Positions 1 through 8,566 of a stretch of 27,785 nt of DNA are shown one piece after another. Origin of the DNA: CAYQFQ01 sp964416925 (GTDB taxonomy: Bacteria > Patescibacteriota > Minisyncoccia > Phycocordibacterales > GWA1-40-21); assembly GCA_964416925.1 (NCBI GenBank), contig CAYQFQ010000009.1, forward strand, positions 1 to 27,785, given 5' to 3'. Made by a program: the position numbers and the translations under genes. Numbering within the stretch: the stretch's first letter is position 1; each line of letters begins with the position of its first letter. Below the pieces are notes generated by a model. The model had not been told where the DNA came from. It saw nothing but the letters and a program-made list of their open reading frames with translations, and did no database searches.

Positions 1-1
1 C

Positions 2-577
2 GATAGATTTGACTACATGCGTTTCATGCAAGGATTAGTTGAGTTTAACAACAAAGAAGCAATTGGTAGTATATATGAACAATCTTTTAAAAGGAAAAAG
101 AGGGATCTTTCACTTGGTGGTTTAACCTCCAAGTTGGTAGAAATAATTGCTTATTGTATAAATCCCAACCATTTCCATTTAATTCTTATTCAAAAAGAAG
201 AAAAAGGTATAGAAAAATTCATGCAGAGAATTGGTACAGGATACACAAGATATTTTAATAATAAATTAAAAAGGAGCGGATCACTTTTTCAGGGCACATT
301 TAAATCTGTCCATGTTGATAATAATGAATATCTACTCTACTTGAGCGCTTACGTGAATCTAAATGACAAGATACACAAAATTGAAGATCATTCTGGTTTT
401 TCTAGCTTAAATGAGTATACGGAAGAGAAAGTGTCAGGGATATGTGAAAAAGAATTGATTTTAAGCCAATTCCAAGGCAAAAAAGGATATGAAGAATTTT
501 TAGGTGACTCACTAAATAAATTGCAACAGACCAAGGAAGAAACTCGAGAATTGAATAAATATTTACTGGAAGAGTGA
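2..577 (+). CDS. REP-associated tyrosine transposase (RAYT, Y1_Tnp/IS200-like), 5' truncated by window edge
   Basis: RAYTs are single-strand DNA nucleases of the IS200/IS605 superfamily that recognise hairpin (REP) DNA. The frame is open from base 2. The first ATG is at 17, but the upstream codons (DRFDY) fit the family, so the true start lies outside the window. The HUH-type metal-binding motif is visible as NPNHFHLILI, and the likely catalytic tyrosine lies in GTGYTRYFNN, followed by the family-typical GSLFQGTFKS. The gene ends with TGA, which argues for the standard bacterial code. A 24-nt near-palindrome inside the gene (111-134) recurs in inverted orientation 14 nt after the stop (591-614), as expected for a RAYT and its target. 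Next comes ksgA on the same strand. The family call is firm; present activity is unknown. Confidence 0.88.
   Translation, partial: DRFDYMRFMQGLVEFNNKEAIGSIYEQSFKRKKRDLSLGGLTSKLVEIIAYCINPNHFHLILIQKEEKGIEKFMQRIGTGYTRYFNNKLKRSGSLFQGTFKSVHVDNNEYLLYLSAYVNLNDKIHKIEDHSGFSSLNEYTEEKVSGICEKELILSQFQGKKGYEEFLGDSLNKLQQTKEETRELNKYLLEE
111..134 (+). repeat. RAYT-linked near-palindrome, copy inside the transposase gene
   Basis: This 24-nt stretch starts CACTTGGTGG and ends ACCTCCAAGT. It is almost self-complementary, with one internal mismatch, and is the exact reverse complement of 591-614. In the RAYT reading frame it encodes roughly SLGGLTSK, just before the HUH region. Confidence 0.8.
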
Positions 578-590
578 GTATTTAAGCACG

Positions 591-614
591 ACTTGGAGGT
601 TAAACCACCAAGTG
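591..614 (-). repeat. RAYT-linked near-palindrome, copy downstream of the transposase gene
   Basis: This is the exact reverse complement of 111-134 and folds into a hairpin with arms ACTTGG/CCAAGT and GGTT/AACC around one mismatch. It lies between the RAYT stop (577) and the ksgA start (638), where a REP-type recognition hairpin would be expected. It could also attenuate transcription into ksgA. Confidence 0.75.
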
Positions 615-637
615 AAATACATTAACAAACAAAAAAA

Positions 638-1467
638 ATGAGTATACAGGCAAAAAAATCATTAGGGCAAAATTTCCTCAAAACAGGGGCGATCTTAGAC
701 AAGATACTTTTGGCGGGAAGTGTAGGTAACGATGACCTAGTACTAGAAATAGGCCCTGGGGAGGGAGCGCTCACCGAAAAATTGCTTGCAAAGGCTAAAA
801 AAGTGCTCGCTATTGAAAAAGACGATAGACTTATAGCCATATTACAGGACAAATTCAGTAAAAACATCGAAAATGGCTCTTTTGAGCTTATTCATGGAGA
901 CATATTAGATGTTGATCTNNNNNNNNNNATGTTGATATATCGAAAAATGGCCTTGTATCAGGCAATTTTAAACTTATTGCAAACATTCCATACTATATAA
1001 CCGGCCAAATCTTTAGAAAATTCCTCTCCGGCCCAATTCAACCAAGCAAAATGGTGATTTTGGTCCAAAAGGAAGTAGCCCAAAGAGCGGTTGCACGAGA
1101 TGGCAAAGAAAGCCTGCTTTCCATTAGCACAAAAATTTACGGTGAACCCAAAATGATGGGTATTGTCGCAAGGGGAAATTTCAATCCGGTTCCAAATGTT
1201 GATTCAGCTATTCTGCTTATAGACAATATTTCCAAAGAATTCTTCAAGGAATTCGCAGAAGACGCATTTTTTGAAGTTTTGAAGGCTGGTTTTGCTCATA
1301 AAAGGAAACAAATCTTCGGAAATTTGAAAGATTTGATAAAAAATCCGGAAAAAGTCTCCGAAATATTAAAAAAATGTGAAATAAGTGAAAAAAGCAGGGC
1401 AGAAGATCTCAAAAAAGAAGACTGGGCAAAAATTGTGATAGAATATAGTAAGTCACAAAACAAATAA
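638..1467 (+). CDS. rsmA/ksgA: 16S rRNA (adenine1518-N6/adenine1519-N6)-dimethyltransferase, interrupted by an N gap
   Basis: This S-adenosylmethionine-dependent enzyme dimethylates two adjacent adenines in the 3' hairpin of 16S rRNA during small-subunit assembly. Motifs seen: KKSLGQNFL at the N-terminus, SAM-binding LEIGPGEGALT, catalytic NIPYYIT, and C-terminal AHKRKQIFGNLK and RAEDL. The gene appears as two frames because of ten Ns at 919-928. The 10 bases before the Ns (909-918) and after them (929-938) match at 9 of 10 positions. Removing the Ns and one copy joins HGDILDVD to ISKNGL and on to NIPYYITGQ in one frame, giving about 269 residues, the normal family length. No clear Shine-Dalgarno precedes the ATG. 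The UbiA-family gene follows after 8 nt. Confidence 0.95.
919..928. other. Assembly gap (10 N) inside ksgA
   Basis: Ten Ns lie between ATGTTGATCT and ATGTTGATAT. The near-identical flanks indicate two contig ends that overlap by 10 bases with one disagreement, so the gap length is effectively negative. Confidence 0.9.
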
Positions 1468-1475
1468 GTAATAAC

Positions 1476-3101
1476 ATGACATCTTTTTTAAATAAAGTAT
1501 TTGATTATATCAAAAGACAAGACATCTCAATTAGTCAGTATCTTCTGGGACTTCTCGGTATAATATTTGTTCGTTATCTACTCGAAGTAATATCTAGTCC
1601 AACACCAAACCACAATATTCCGCTTGATCCTTCCACAATTATTCACTATGGGCTCTCTTATATAGCAACAGTGCTTGGTCTTGCTTGTATTGCCATATTT
1701 TTAACAAAAGACAAATTAAATACACTAAAAGTTATACTCTTTGGATCAACTCTTCTCTGGCTTGGACCAACTTTAGATCTGATCTTAACATTAGGTAAGG
1801 GGAGTACTATCCTCTACATATTTAGCACTCCAAAACAATTACTTGTTGATTTTTTTAACTTCTTCGGTCCACAAGTCACATTAGGACTAAGAATAGAGAT
1901 ATTTGTCATAATCCTACTTGCAGCCGCATATGTTTGGACTAGCCAAAAAAATATCAGAAAAACAATTTATGCAGCCGTTTTAACTTATATATTTATATTC
2001 TTTATCTTTGCAATTCCATCTTTGATATATATTTTTGGTAACACGGCAACTTCACCAAATCCAAATATAAATAGTGTTATTTCGACATTAACAAAAGATA
2101 TTTTTCGTTCCAACATAATACACAACACGATTGACCCAACATTATCCTTCGGAACAGCATTCCGAGCATTTGAACTTGGTTTCAATAAGCTTATTTCACA
2201 GATATATATAATACTTATCTTTGTTTTTGGAGCATTTTTGTTCTTTAAGACCGAAAAAGACAAATTTATCACAATAATAAAAAATTCCAGACCAGAAAGG
2301 GTCCTATTTTACTTCACTCTCGTCGCTATTGGAATGGGTCACGCTTTTAAAATGGGCTTAGGTGAAGTATATAACTGGGTAGACTATATGGGCATAATTG
2401 TCTTGGCTATTTCTTGGTATAGCGCTTGGATGTTTGCTGTTCACACAAACGATGTAGTTGATGAACCAATAGATAAAATCTCAAATCCGGACCGACCAAT
2501 AACTAAAACCTCCATTTCTAAAGATGAAATGCTACAAACTAGCTATATTTGGCTTACATTATCACTCTTAGGCTCATATTCGGTTGGATATTTCCCTTTT
2601 ATACTTAACCTTACTTTTACAATGGCGTATTTTGTATACTCCTGCCCACCGCTAAGATACAAGAGAATACCAATGGTATCTTCGTTTTTAATAAGTATTG
2701 CTTGTTTATCGAGCGTAATGGCGGGATTCTTCTTCCTTGCAAGAGAAAAGACAATGACCGACTTTCCAACCCTTTTATCAATTGGAATAGTACTGATATT
2801 CACACTCGCCACAAATATTAGGGACATAAAAGACGTTGAGGGAGACAAAAAAGAGGGGATTTACACCTTACCCGTCATTTTTGCTACTCATGGAAGAAAA
2901 ATAGTTGCAGGAATGTTTGCTTTAAGCTTTCTTTTAATGCCATTTTTCTTCTCATCTTACACTTTGTATATGTTTGCTGTACCTGCAAGCATAATCGGGT
3001 ATTTTGTCGTCATCAGAAATCCTTACAGAGAAAAATATATCTTTTATCTATATTTTGTTTTTATCCTAGCTACAATTCTAGCTACTGGTTCTTTCTTTTA
3101 A
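1476..3101 (+). CDS. UbiA-superfamily prenyltransferase with N-terminal polytopic membrane extension
   Basis: UbiA enzymes are integral membrane proteins that transfer a polyprenyl group to an aromatic or other acceptor, using two Asp-rich Mg-diphosphate motifs. Both are present in this 541-residue protein: N325-D326-x2-D329-x3-D333 (NDVVDEPID, followed by NPDRPITK) and D450-x2-D453-x3-D457 (DIKDVEGD, followed by KKEGIYTLP). The UbiA domain fills roughly residues 275-541. The first ~265 residues add about six further hydrophobic segments and match no domain I recognise, making the protein nearly twice the usual UbiA size (about 290). The acceptor cannot be deduced; quinone, heme-O and archaeal-type lipid enzymes share these motifs. 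It lies 8 nt after ksgA, probably co-transcribed. Confidence 0.85.
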   Translation: MTSFLNKVFDYIKRQDISISQYLLGLLGIIFVRYLLEVISSPTPNHNIPLDPSTIIHYGLSYIATVLGLACIAIFLTKDKLNTLKVILFGSTLLWLGPTLDLILTLGKGSTILYIFSTPKQLLVDFFNFFGPQVTLGLRIEIFVIILLAAAYVWTSQKNIRKTIYAAVLTYIFIFFIFAIPSLIYIFGNTATSPNPNINSVISTLTKDIFRSNIIHNTIDPTLSFGTAFRAFELGFNKLISQIYIILIFVFGAFLFFKTEKDKFITIIKNSRPERVLFYFTLVAIGMGHAFKMGLGEVYNWVDYMGIIVLAISWYSAWMFAVHTNDVVDEPIDKISNPDRPITKTSISKDEMLQTSYIWLTLSLLGSYSVGYFPFILNLTFTMAYFVYSCPPLRYKRIPMVSSFLISIACLSSVMAGFFFLAREKTMTDFPTLLSIGIVLIFTLATNIRDIKDVEGDKKEGIYTLPVIFATHGRKIVAGMFALSFLLMPFFFSSYTLYMFAVPASIIGYFVVIRNPYREKYIFYLYFVFILATILATGSFF

Positions 3102-3151
3102 AAAAGCTCTCATTATTTACTACCAAATTTAAATCTCCACTAAATATAAGG

Positions 3152-3180
3152 TTGTATTAAAAAAATACTGATGATATAAT
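3152..3180 (+). promoter_or_regulatory. Promoter of the secretion-like cluster, nearly leaderless
   Basis: A -35-like TTGTAT (3152-3157), a 17-nt spacer, and an extended -10 TGATATAAT (3172-3180) are seen. Only 8 nt separate the -10 from the ATG at 3189, so the transcript should start at or next to the start codon. Confidence 0.65.
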
Positions 3181-3188
3181 TTATTGAA

Positions 3189-4136
3189 ATGGAAAAGTAT
3201 AAAAAATATCTCCCTTCAAAAAAATTTGTAATCATATTATCTTCTGTTGTTCTTGCTCTTGTAATTATATTTGCTACAAAAATATTAATTAATATAAAGG
3301 ATACCAATAAAAAAGTTCTAGCAGAAACACAACAGAGAGAAATAGTCTTACGTGAAAAATTTTTAGCTTTAGATTCTGATAATGACACACTCAAAGATTG
3401 GGAAGAGGCACTATGGCAAACAGATCCTAAAATTGCAGACACTGATAAAGACGGTACAGATGATGGTGTAGAAATAAAAGCATATAGAGACCCACTTAAA
3501 CCAGGTCCTAAGGATGCTTTTGATGCAACAGAAGTGGCTGCAACAAAAAAAATGATGGAAGAATATGAATCGTTAAATGAAACGGAGAAGTTTTCTAGAA
3601 CTATCTTCGCAAACTTCTTAGCAACACAACCAGTAGACGGCGAAATGACCGACGCCCAAGTTGAGGCTTTTGTTGCTGATGCAGTAAAAAATATTCCAGA
3701 GAAAAAAGATTCCGTTGTACATACAATAAAAGAACTTACCATCATGATAAGCCCGAAGGAAACAGATTTAGAAAACTATCGAAAAACAATATCGGATATT
3801 CTTACCGCGGATTTCCTACCTTTTATTGCTGAAGATGTAAAGAATCTTCAATTAGCAATAACAACATCTGATCCTTCAAAATATAAAGTAGTTGATAAAT
3901 CAATTGAGAGCTATAAAACAGCTGTGTCATCAATACTAAAAACTAAAGTGCCAAGTCTTTATACAACAGATACACTGGCGATCATAAATTCTTTGGAACA
4001 GATCATATCCAGTATATCTGATATAAAAGTTTTCTCTGTTAATCCAATTATTTCAGTCCCTGCAATAAATCAAATACCAATCGCAATGAGTAGCTTGGAA
4101 ACAGCTCTTATACATATTGGTTTATTATTAAATTAA
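3189..4136 (+). CDS. Membrane-anchored protein with thrombospondin type 3-like calcium-binding repeats
   Basis: A 315-residue protein with a short basic N-terminus and one transmembrane segment (about residues 12-34), so it probably has one membrane span with the rest outside. Residues 62-95 hold two Asp-rich calcium-loop repeats: DSDNDTLKDWEE (D62, D64, D66, D70, E72) and DTDKDGTDDGVE (D84, D86, D88, D92, E95), the pattern of thrombospondin type 3 or bacterial TSP3 repeats. The remainder is predicted mostly helical, with no family I recognise. It opens the run of genes leading to VirB6, PrgI and VirB4, with its own promoter directly upstream. I infer a surface-exposed accessory part of that apparatus; the exact role is unknown. 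Confidence 0.72.
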   Translation: MEKYKKYLPSKKFVIILSSVVLALVIIFATKILINIKDTNKKVLAETQQREIVLREKFLALDSDNDTLKDWEEALWQTDPKIADTDKDGTDDGVEIKAYRDPLKPGPKDAFDATEVAATKKMMEEYESLNETEKFSRTIFANFLATQPVDGEMTDAQVEAFVADAVKNIPEKKDSVVHTIKELTIMISPKETDLENYRKTISDILTADFLPFIAEDVKNLQLAITTSDPSKYKVVDKSIESYKTAVSSILKTKVPSLYTTDTLAIINSLEQIISSISDIKVFSVNPIISVPAINQIPIAMSSLETALIHIGLLLN

Positions 4137-4155
4137 TGAGGTCATAAACTAGTAA

Positions 4156-5949
4156 ATGAAAAACTTTTTTTATAATAAAATAATTGGTGTATCAATTCTC
4201 ATCTCACTTTGTTTTTCATTATTTTTACCCTATAGCATATCTCTTAACATTAATGATCTTAAGCCACAAAAAAATGTTGCAGAGGCTCAATGGGTTACGG
4301 TGGGTGACCTATTCACACCAGCCTATAACTGGGTTAAAAAACAATTAGAAGACGCCCTTGATGGACTGGCAAAACAAGCTGCTATAATGCTTATACTTGA
4401 GCTTACACAAGACATCGTCGCTTGGATTGACAGTGGTTTTCAAGGTAATCCTGCCTTTATACAAGATCCACAGAATTTTCTTGAAAGAGTTGGTGATAAG
4501 GCCATTGGTGAATTTATATTTAATGAGGCTGGGCTAAAATTTCTTTGTGATCCATTTAAGATTCAAGTTCAACTTGCACTTGGACTACAATATCAACCTT
4601 TCAAAAATAAAGTAGAATGTACTTTTACAGAAATACTTGGAAATACAGAGAATGCCTATGACGACTTTATTGGTGGAGACTTTTTGAATGGAGGAGGTTG
4701 GGATAGCTGGTTTAATATTACCACCAATCCATCAAACAATTCACAAGGAGCATTTCTTATTGCACAAAGTGAGCTAGACGCAAGAATTGTAACCTCACAA
4801 GACAATACCGATAGAGAAACTAAGTGGGGCAATGGCGCAATGTCATTACAGGACTGTGAAGAAACAGAGGTTATGGTTGATAAAAATGGAGTTAAACAAC
4901 CTACAGGTAAAGAACCTAGAAAATTTACAGGTAATCCTTTCTATGATGAAAAAGATTACAATAAAAAAGCTGCTACAACATCATTACAGAGCATGGAAGA
5001 AATAGAAATAAATGGCCAAACTTTCACAAGAGATGCAGGACGTGTGGACGATGGTTCATACTTAACTACGGACACAAAATGTGAAGTAACCACGCCAGGT
5101 ACTATTATCACAAACAAACTAGGTTTTTCAGATACTTCTGGAGGAAGAATGATGGAAATACACGCAGCAACAGCCAAGGCTTTTGATGCAATTATAACAG
5201 CGTTAGCAAATCAAGTAATGACCATGGCTCTAGACAGTTTCAAAGGTGGTATTCTGGGTAAAGGTGAAGGGGAGCAACCTGATTATAGAGCTCTATACCA
5301 ACAGGCTTCCGAGGATTTAGCATCAGGCCAAGCAACTTCGAGAGACGATATGAATCAAAGACTAAATGGTGGAGCAGGAAATACAGGAGGAGCAACAGGC
5401 AACAATCTCACAAGCTTGAAAAATTCAGCAATGCAAAGTCTTGTGGATGTAAATCAAAGAGAAGAAGCATTCATTTCTTCAAGACAAGATGCATTAAGCT
5501 TGCTCAACAGAGTTAGAGATGCTTTTGTAAGCACAACCCCTCCAAGCACACTTACTTGTTTAGTAGCATCAAATGATCCAGACAGAAGAATCCCTATGAT
5601 TCAACATATTGGTGAAATTATCCAAGGAACAAGCACAACCACGCCCCCTGGAGATCTTCTTGTAATTAATGATAAAATTATTAATATTCTGAGTTTAGAA
5701 GCAGATATAGCTCTCGCTCAGTCAAACATGGCTTCAATAAGCGCACGTAGAGATGAAGTAACATCAGCAACAACAGAAAGTGCAATAAATAGTGCAGTTG
5801 CAGAACTTGATTCAGCTCCATTTCATCAAGAAGGGGATATTCAAGCCGATGCGTTTGCAAATTCCACACAAAACTGGATGAGACAAGAGATTGGAAATTA
5901 TGCATCACAATCATTACCTTGTAGTATAGATCCGGCGATAGTATTTTAA
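4156..5949 (+). CDS. Secreted protein of the secretion-like cluster, unknown function
   Basis: This 597-residue protein begins with a signal peptide or signal anchor (about residues 1-30). Mature sequence starts near AEAQWVTVGDLF, followed by amphipathic helices and a possible membrane-associated stretch around AIMLILELTQDIVAWI. A Gly/Asn-rich linker (about residues 404-417) separates an N-terminal part with several cysteines from a helical, possibly coiled-coil C-terminal part. A GAGGT Shine-Dalgarno-like site lies about 14 nt before the ATG. It sits between the calcium-binding protein and the VirB6-like channel on the same strand. In related genomes, as I remember them, such secreted proteins accompany these genes. 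I infer an extracytoplasmic component, but no domain is recognisable. Confidence 0.65.
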   Translation: MKNFFYNKIIGVSILISLCFSLFLPYSISLNINDLKPQKNVAEAQWVTVGDLFTPAYNWVKKQLEDALDGLAKQAAIMLILELTQDIVAWIDSGFQGNPAFIQDPQNFLERVGDKAIGEFIFNEAGLKFLCDPFKIQVQLALGLQYQPFKNKVECTFTEILGNTENAYDDFIGGDFLNGGGWDSWFNITTNPSNNSQGAFLIAQSELDARIVTSQDNTDRETKWGNGAMSLQDCEETEVMVDKNGVKQPTGKEPRKFTGNPFYDEKDYNKKAATTSLQSMEEIEINGQTFTRDAGRVDDGSYLTTDTKCEVTTPGTIITNKLGFSDTSGGRMMEIHAATAKAFDAIITALANQVMTMALDSFKGGILGKGEGEQPDYRALYQQASEDLASGQATSRDDMNQRLNGGAGNTGGATGNNLTSLKNSAMQSLVDVNQREEAFISSRQDALSLLNRVRDAFVSTTPPSTLTCLVASNDPDRRIPMIQHIGEIIQGTSTTTPPGDLLVINDKIINILSLEADIALAQSNMASISARRDEVTSATTESAINSAVAELDSAPFHQEGDIQADAFANSTQNWMRQEIGNYASQSLPCSIDPAIVF

Positions 5950-5978
5950 GTTTTGTTGATAAGAAAAATATTCAGTTG

Positions 5979-5987
5979 TGTTATAAT
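5979..5987 (+). promoter_or_regulatory. Extended -10 promoter (TGTTATAAT) of the VirB6-like gene
   Basis: TGTTATAAT lies 12 nt before ATG 6000. Initiation about 7 nt downstream would fall near 5994, after the alternative TTG at 5991, which supports ATG 6000. No good -35 is seen (TTGATA at 5956-5961 is spaced by 20 nt), as is common for extended -10 promoters. Confidence 0.6.
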
Positions 5988-5999
5988 TAGTTGCAAATA

Positions 6000-8564
6000 A
6001 TGTTGAGGAAATCCTTAAAAATAATTTTTTCCTTTTTAGTGTTGCTCACGGTCTTTAACTTTGGAAACTTTTCAGACAAAAAAGTTGATTTTCATTTAAT
6101 CTCCTATGCACAGGCTCAAAGTTACGACAACTTAAACAATACACAATTAGACATGGCTTGTAAGAGTGGGGACCCAGCCGCATGTGCTGCACAAGCAGAG
6201 AGACGAAGCGGATTGGCAATGCCCCTTCCTGATGTAAAAAAAGATTACGGAGCAATGACTGATGCGGAGCTTCAATCTCTTTGTAGTTCTTCAGATACGA
6301 GTGCTTGTACCGAGGTTGATGCTAGAGCTGCGGCCAAAAAAGCACGACTTACAACAGCCTGTGATGGAGGGGATCAAGCGGCCTGTGATGAACTTAATGG
6401 TAAAAGTGCATTCACATTAGCCGAACTAAAAGGTGAAAATAATGGTTACAATCTTTTTTCTGGCGGGGTTAATTATACCTTGGGAGCCTTGGGAGCACCT
6501 CTTCAGATATTGGTTAGGTTAATATTACTTCCAGTAGCTTCAGGAATATTATGGCTTGTTGGAAACGCTTTTGATGCAAGTCTATCTGTTACAGTATTTA
6601 ATGTGGGTTTCGCAATAAATACTGACATAATAACTTCTGTTTGGGCAATATTTCGTGATTTCATCAATGTTGCTTTTATTTTTAGTCTTCTTTATATCGC
6701 GATATTAACGATTCTTGGAATATCAACGCAAAATAACAAAAAGATACTAACTTCAATAATTCTTGCTGCTATTTTTGTAAACTTCAGTCTTTTTGTCACT
6801 AAAATAGTTTTTGATACAAGTAATATTATATCTGCTGCCCTTTACAATAAGATGATAACTGCCTCAAAAGAACAGTCGTCCAAAAATGGATACGACAGCG
6901 TCACTGTGGGTGGAGTCATTATGAGTGGTTTTCAATTACAAAAATTTTATAAAGCAGAGGCTGCTCCAGTTGACAAAAGTTTATGGGATAAAATAGTGGA
7001 CAAAGCGGATGAACTCAAGGCTTATTTTACGGCTAATTCACTTTTTAACGCTGTTATGAACCTAATTCTTGTATGTATTGCAATATGGGTATTTACATAC
7101 GCCACAGTACTATTATTAATGCGACTCGTTGGAATGATTGTTCTTATGGTTACATCTCCTTTGGCTTTTGTTGGGACAGCTATTCCATTTTTGAAAAGCC
7201 AGAGTGAAGAATGGTGGAAAAATTTGATCAACTTATCATTAATTGGCCCCATTTTCATGTTTTTTATGCTTCTCGTTGTGAAATTCATAGGCGCAAGGGG
7301 AGATATTATCCTTGGACTCAAAAAAACTGGCACAAGTGTCGGTGTTGGTGAGCAAACTCTTACAGTATTGGGTGAATATCTATATTTCTTCATTATTGTT
7401 TTCCTTATGATTACAGCTGTAAAGGAAACAAAGAAGCTTAGTGGGGCTTTAGGGGCAATAATCGACAAAATAGTTCAGGCATTAATTGTAGCCATAGGAT
7501 TAGCAATAACTGGTGGAGCCTCCGCTGCAATGTCTGGTGCAGGCGCATTAGCAAAAATGGGAGCAACCAGCAGCAGCGGTTTGGCTAGAGGTTTATCAAG
7601 AACATATACAGGTCTAGCAAATAGTGCTCCATCTAAATTTGTAGGAGGAATTGCAAATTCAGTTCTTACTGGTAAAAAAGCTGACGACGGGACTGTCACT
7701 GGCAGAATAACCAACCTCCTCGGAGATAGCACTAGAAATTCCTTTAAGAAAGCTTCTGGAATAGATATGGCTGAAATAAGTAAAGGAAAAGAAAAATGGA
7801 AAAAGGACTACGCAAAGAGTGTTTCTAATCAGGCAGATGAAATCGGTCCTAAAGAAGAGTTTGAAAAAGTTAAACAATTAAAAACAATACAAGAAAGCGT
7901 TAAGACGCAGGCTGAGTCAAACCTTAGAAGAAGTAAAGATGGAGACGACGAAAAAACTGTAAAAGACTTTGATACTGCAACCGAGACCCATACAAAAAAT
8001 ACCGAAGATAAAAACGCAAGTGATGAGAGAATGAAACAACTTGCAATAGAGTTAAATAATGCAATCCATAAGAGTGGAGCAGGTTCGACAGAAGCAGACG
8101 ATGCACAAGTAAAGTTTAACGAGGAACAAAATAAAAATAAAGATATCAATAGAGCCTTTGAAGAATCAGAAACAAAACTTACTGGCGCCAAAAAAGAGTT
8201 TGAAGATAAAAAGAAAGATTTTGTGACAAAAGTAGAAGAATCAATGGGAACAACTCTTGACAAACTTCAAAAAGAAATTGATACCACAAATGATCTGATC
8301 GTACAAAAAACAAAAGAAAAAAATGAATTTATTGCTAATATTGAGAAAAAAGGTTTCTGGACAACCGGAACAACCAATTCAGAAAACAAAAAATTGGCTA
8401 ATCAATTAAGGTCTGGCAAGGGCGTAGAAAATGAGGACAAGAAAAACCTAGAAGCGATCAAAAAGGCGCTAAAGGACAGTGGTATAGACTTGGGCAGTGG
8501 AACAGTAGAAAGCAAACCAAAAGACGACAAAGATAAGAAAGAGAAAGAGAAACCTAAACCATAA
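6000..8564 (+). CDS. VirB6/TrbL-like polytopic channel protein with cysteine repeats and charged C-terminal tail
   Basis: VirB6/TrbL proteins form the inner-membrane channel of type IV secretion systems. The 854-residue product has a signal peptide (about 1-39), then three short repeats with cysteine pairs at constant spacing: C54/C62, C95/C103 and C121/C129, each around [KSD]xxDxxxC. About six to eight membrane segments follow between residues ~155 and ~530, including LFNAVMNLILVCIAIWVF and the conserved-looking MVTSPLAFVGTAIPF with EEWWKNLI. A Gly/Ala-rich stretch leads into a highly charged, lysine/glutamate-rich C-terminal ~250 residues, probably coiled coil and cytoplasmic. I chose ATG 6000 over TTG 5991 because the -10 at 5982-5987 would place the start of transcription after the TTG. 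The next gene starts 2 nt after the stop. Confidence 0.78.
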   Translation: MLRKSLKIIFSFLVLLTVFNFGNFSDKKVDFHLISYAQAQSYDNLNNTQLDMACKSGDPAACAAQAERRSGLAMPLPDVKKDYGAMTDAELQSLCSSSDTSACTEVDARAAAKKARLTTACDGGDQAACDELNGKSAFTLAELKGENNGYNLFSGGVNYTLGALGAPLQILVRLILLPVASGILWLVGNAFDASLSVTVFNVGFAINTDIITSVWAIFRDFINVAFIFSLLYIAILTILGISTQNNKKILTSIILAAIFVNFSLFVTKIVFDTSNIISAALYNKMITASKEQSSKNGYDSVTVGGVIMSGFQLQKFYKAEAAPVDKSLWDKIVDKADELKAYFTANSLFNAVMNLILVCIAIWVFTYATVLLLMRLVGMIVLMVTSPLAFVGTAIPFLKSQSEEWWKNLINLSLIGPIFMFFMLLVVKFIGARGDIILGLKKTGTSVGVGEQTLTVLGEYLYFFIIVFLMITAVKETKKLSGALGAIIDKIVQALIVAIGLAITGGASAAMSGAGALAKMGATSSSGLARGLSRTYTGLANSAPSKFVGGIANSVLTGKKADDGTVTGRITNLLGDSTRNSFKKASGIDMAEISKGKEKWKKDYAKSVSNQADEIGPKEEFEKVKQLKTIQESVKTQAESNLRRSKDGDDEKTVKDFDTATETHTKNTEDKNASDERMKQLAIELNNAIHKSGAGSTEADDAQVKFNEEQNKNKDINRAFEESETKLTGAKKEFEDKKKDFVTKVEESMGTTLDKLQKEIDTTNDLIVQKTKEKNEFIANIEKKGFWTTGTTNSENKKLANQLRSGKGVENEDKKNLEAIKKALKDSGIDLGSGTVESKPKDDKDKKEKEKPKP

Positions 8565-8566
8565 AT

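Noticed and set aside
638..1467. ksgA as a frameshifted pseudogene
   Set aside because: The frame change is explained by the N gap and a duplicated 10-base flank; all motifs are intact.
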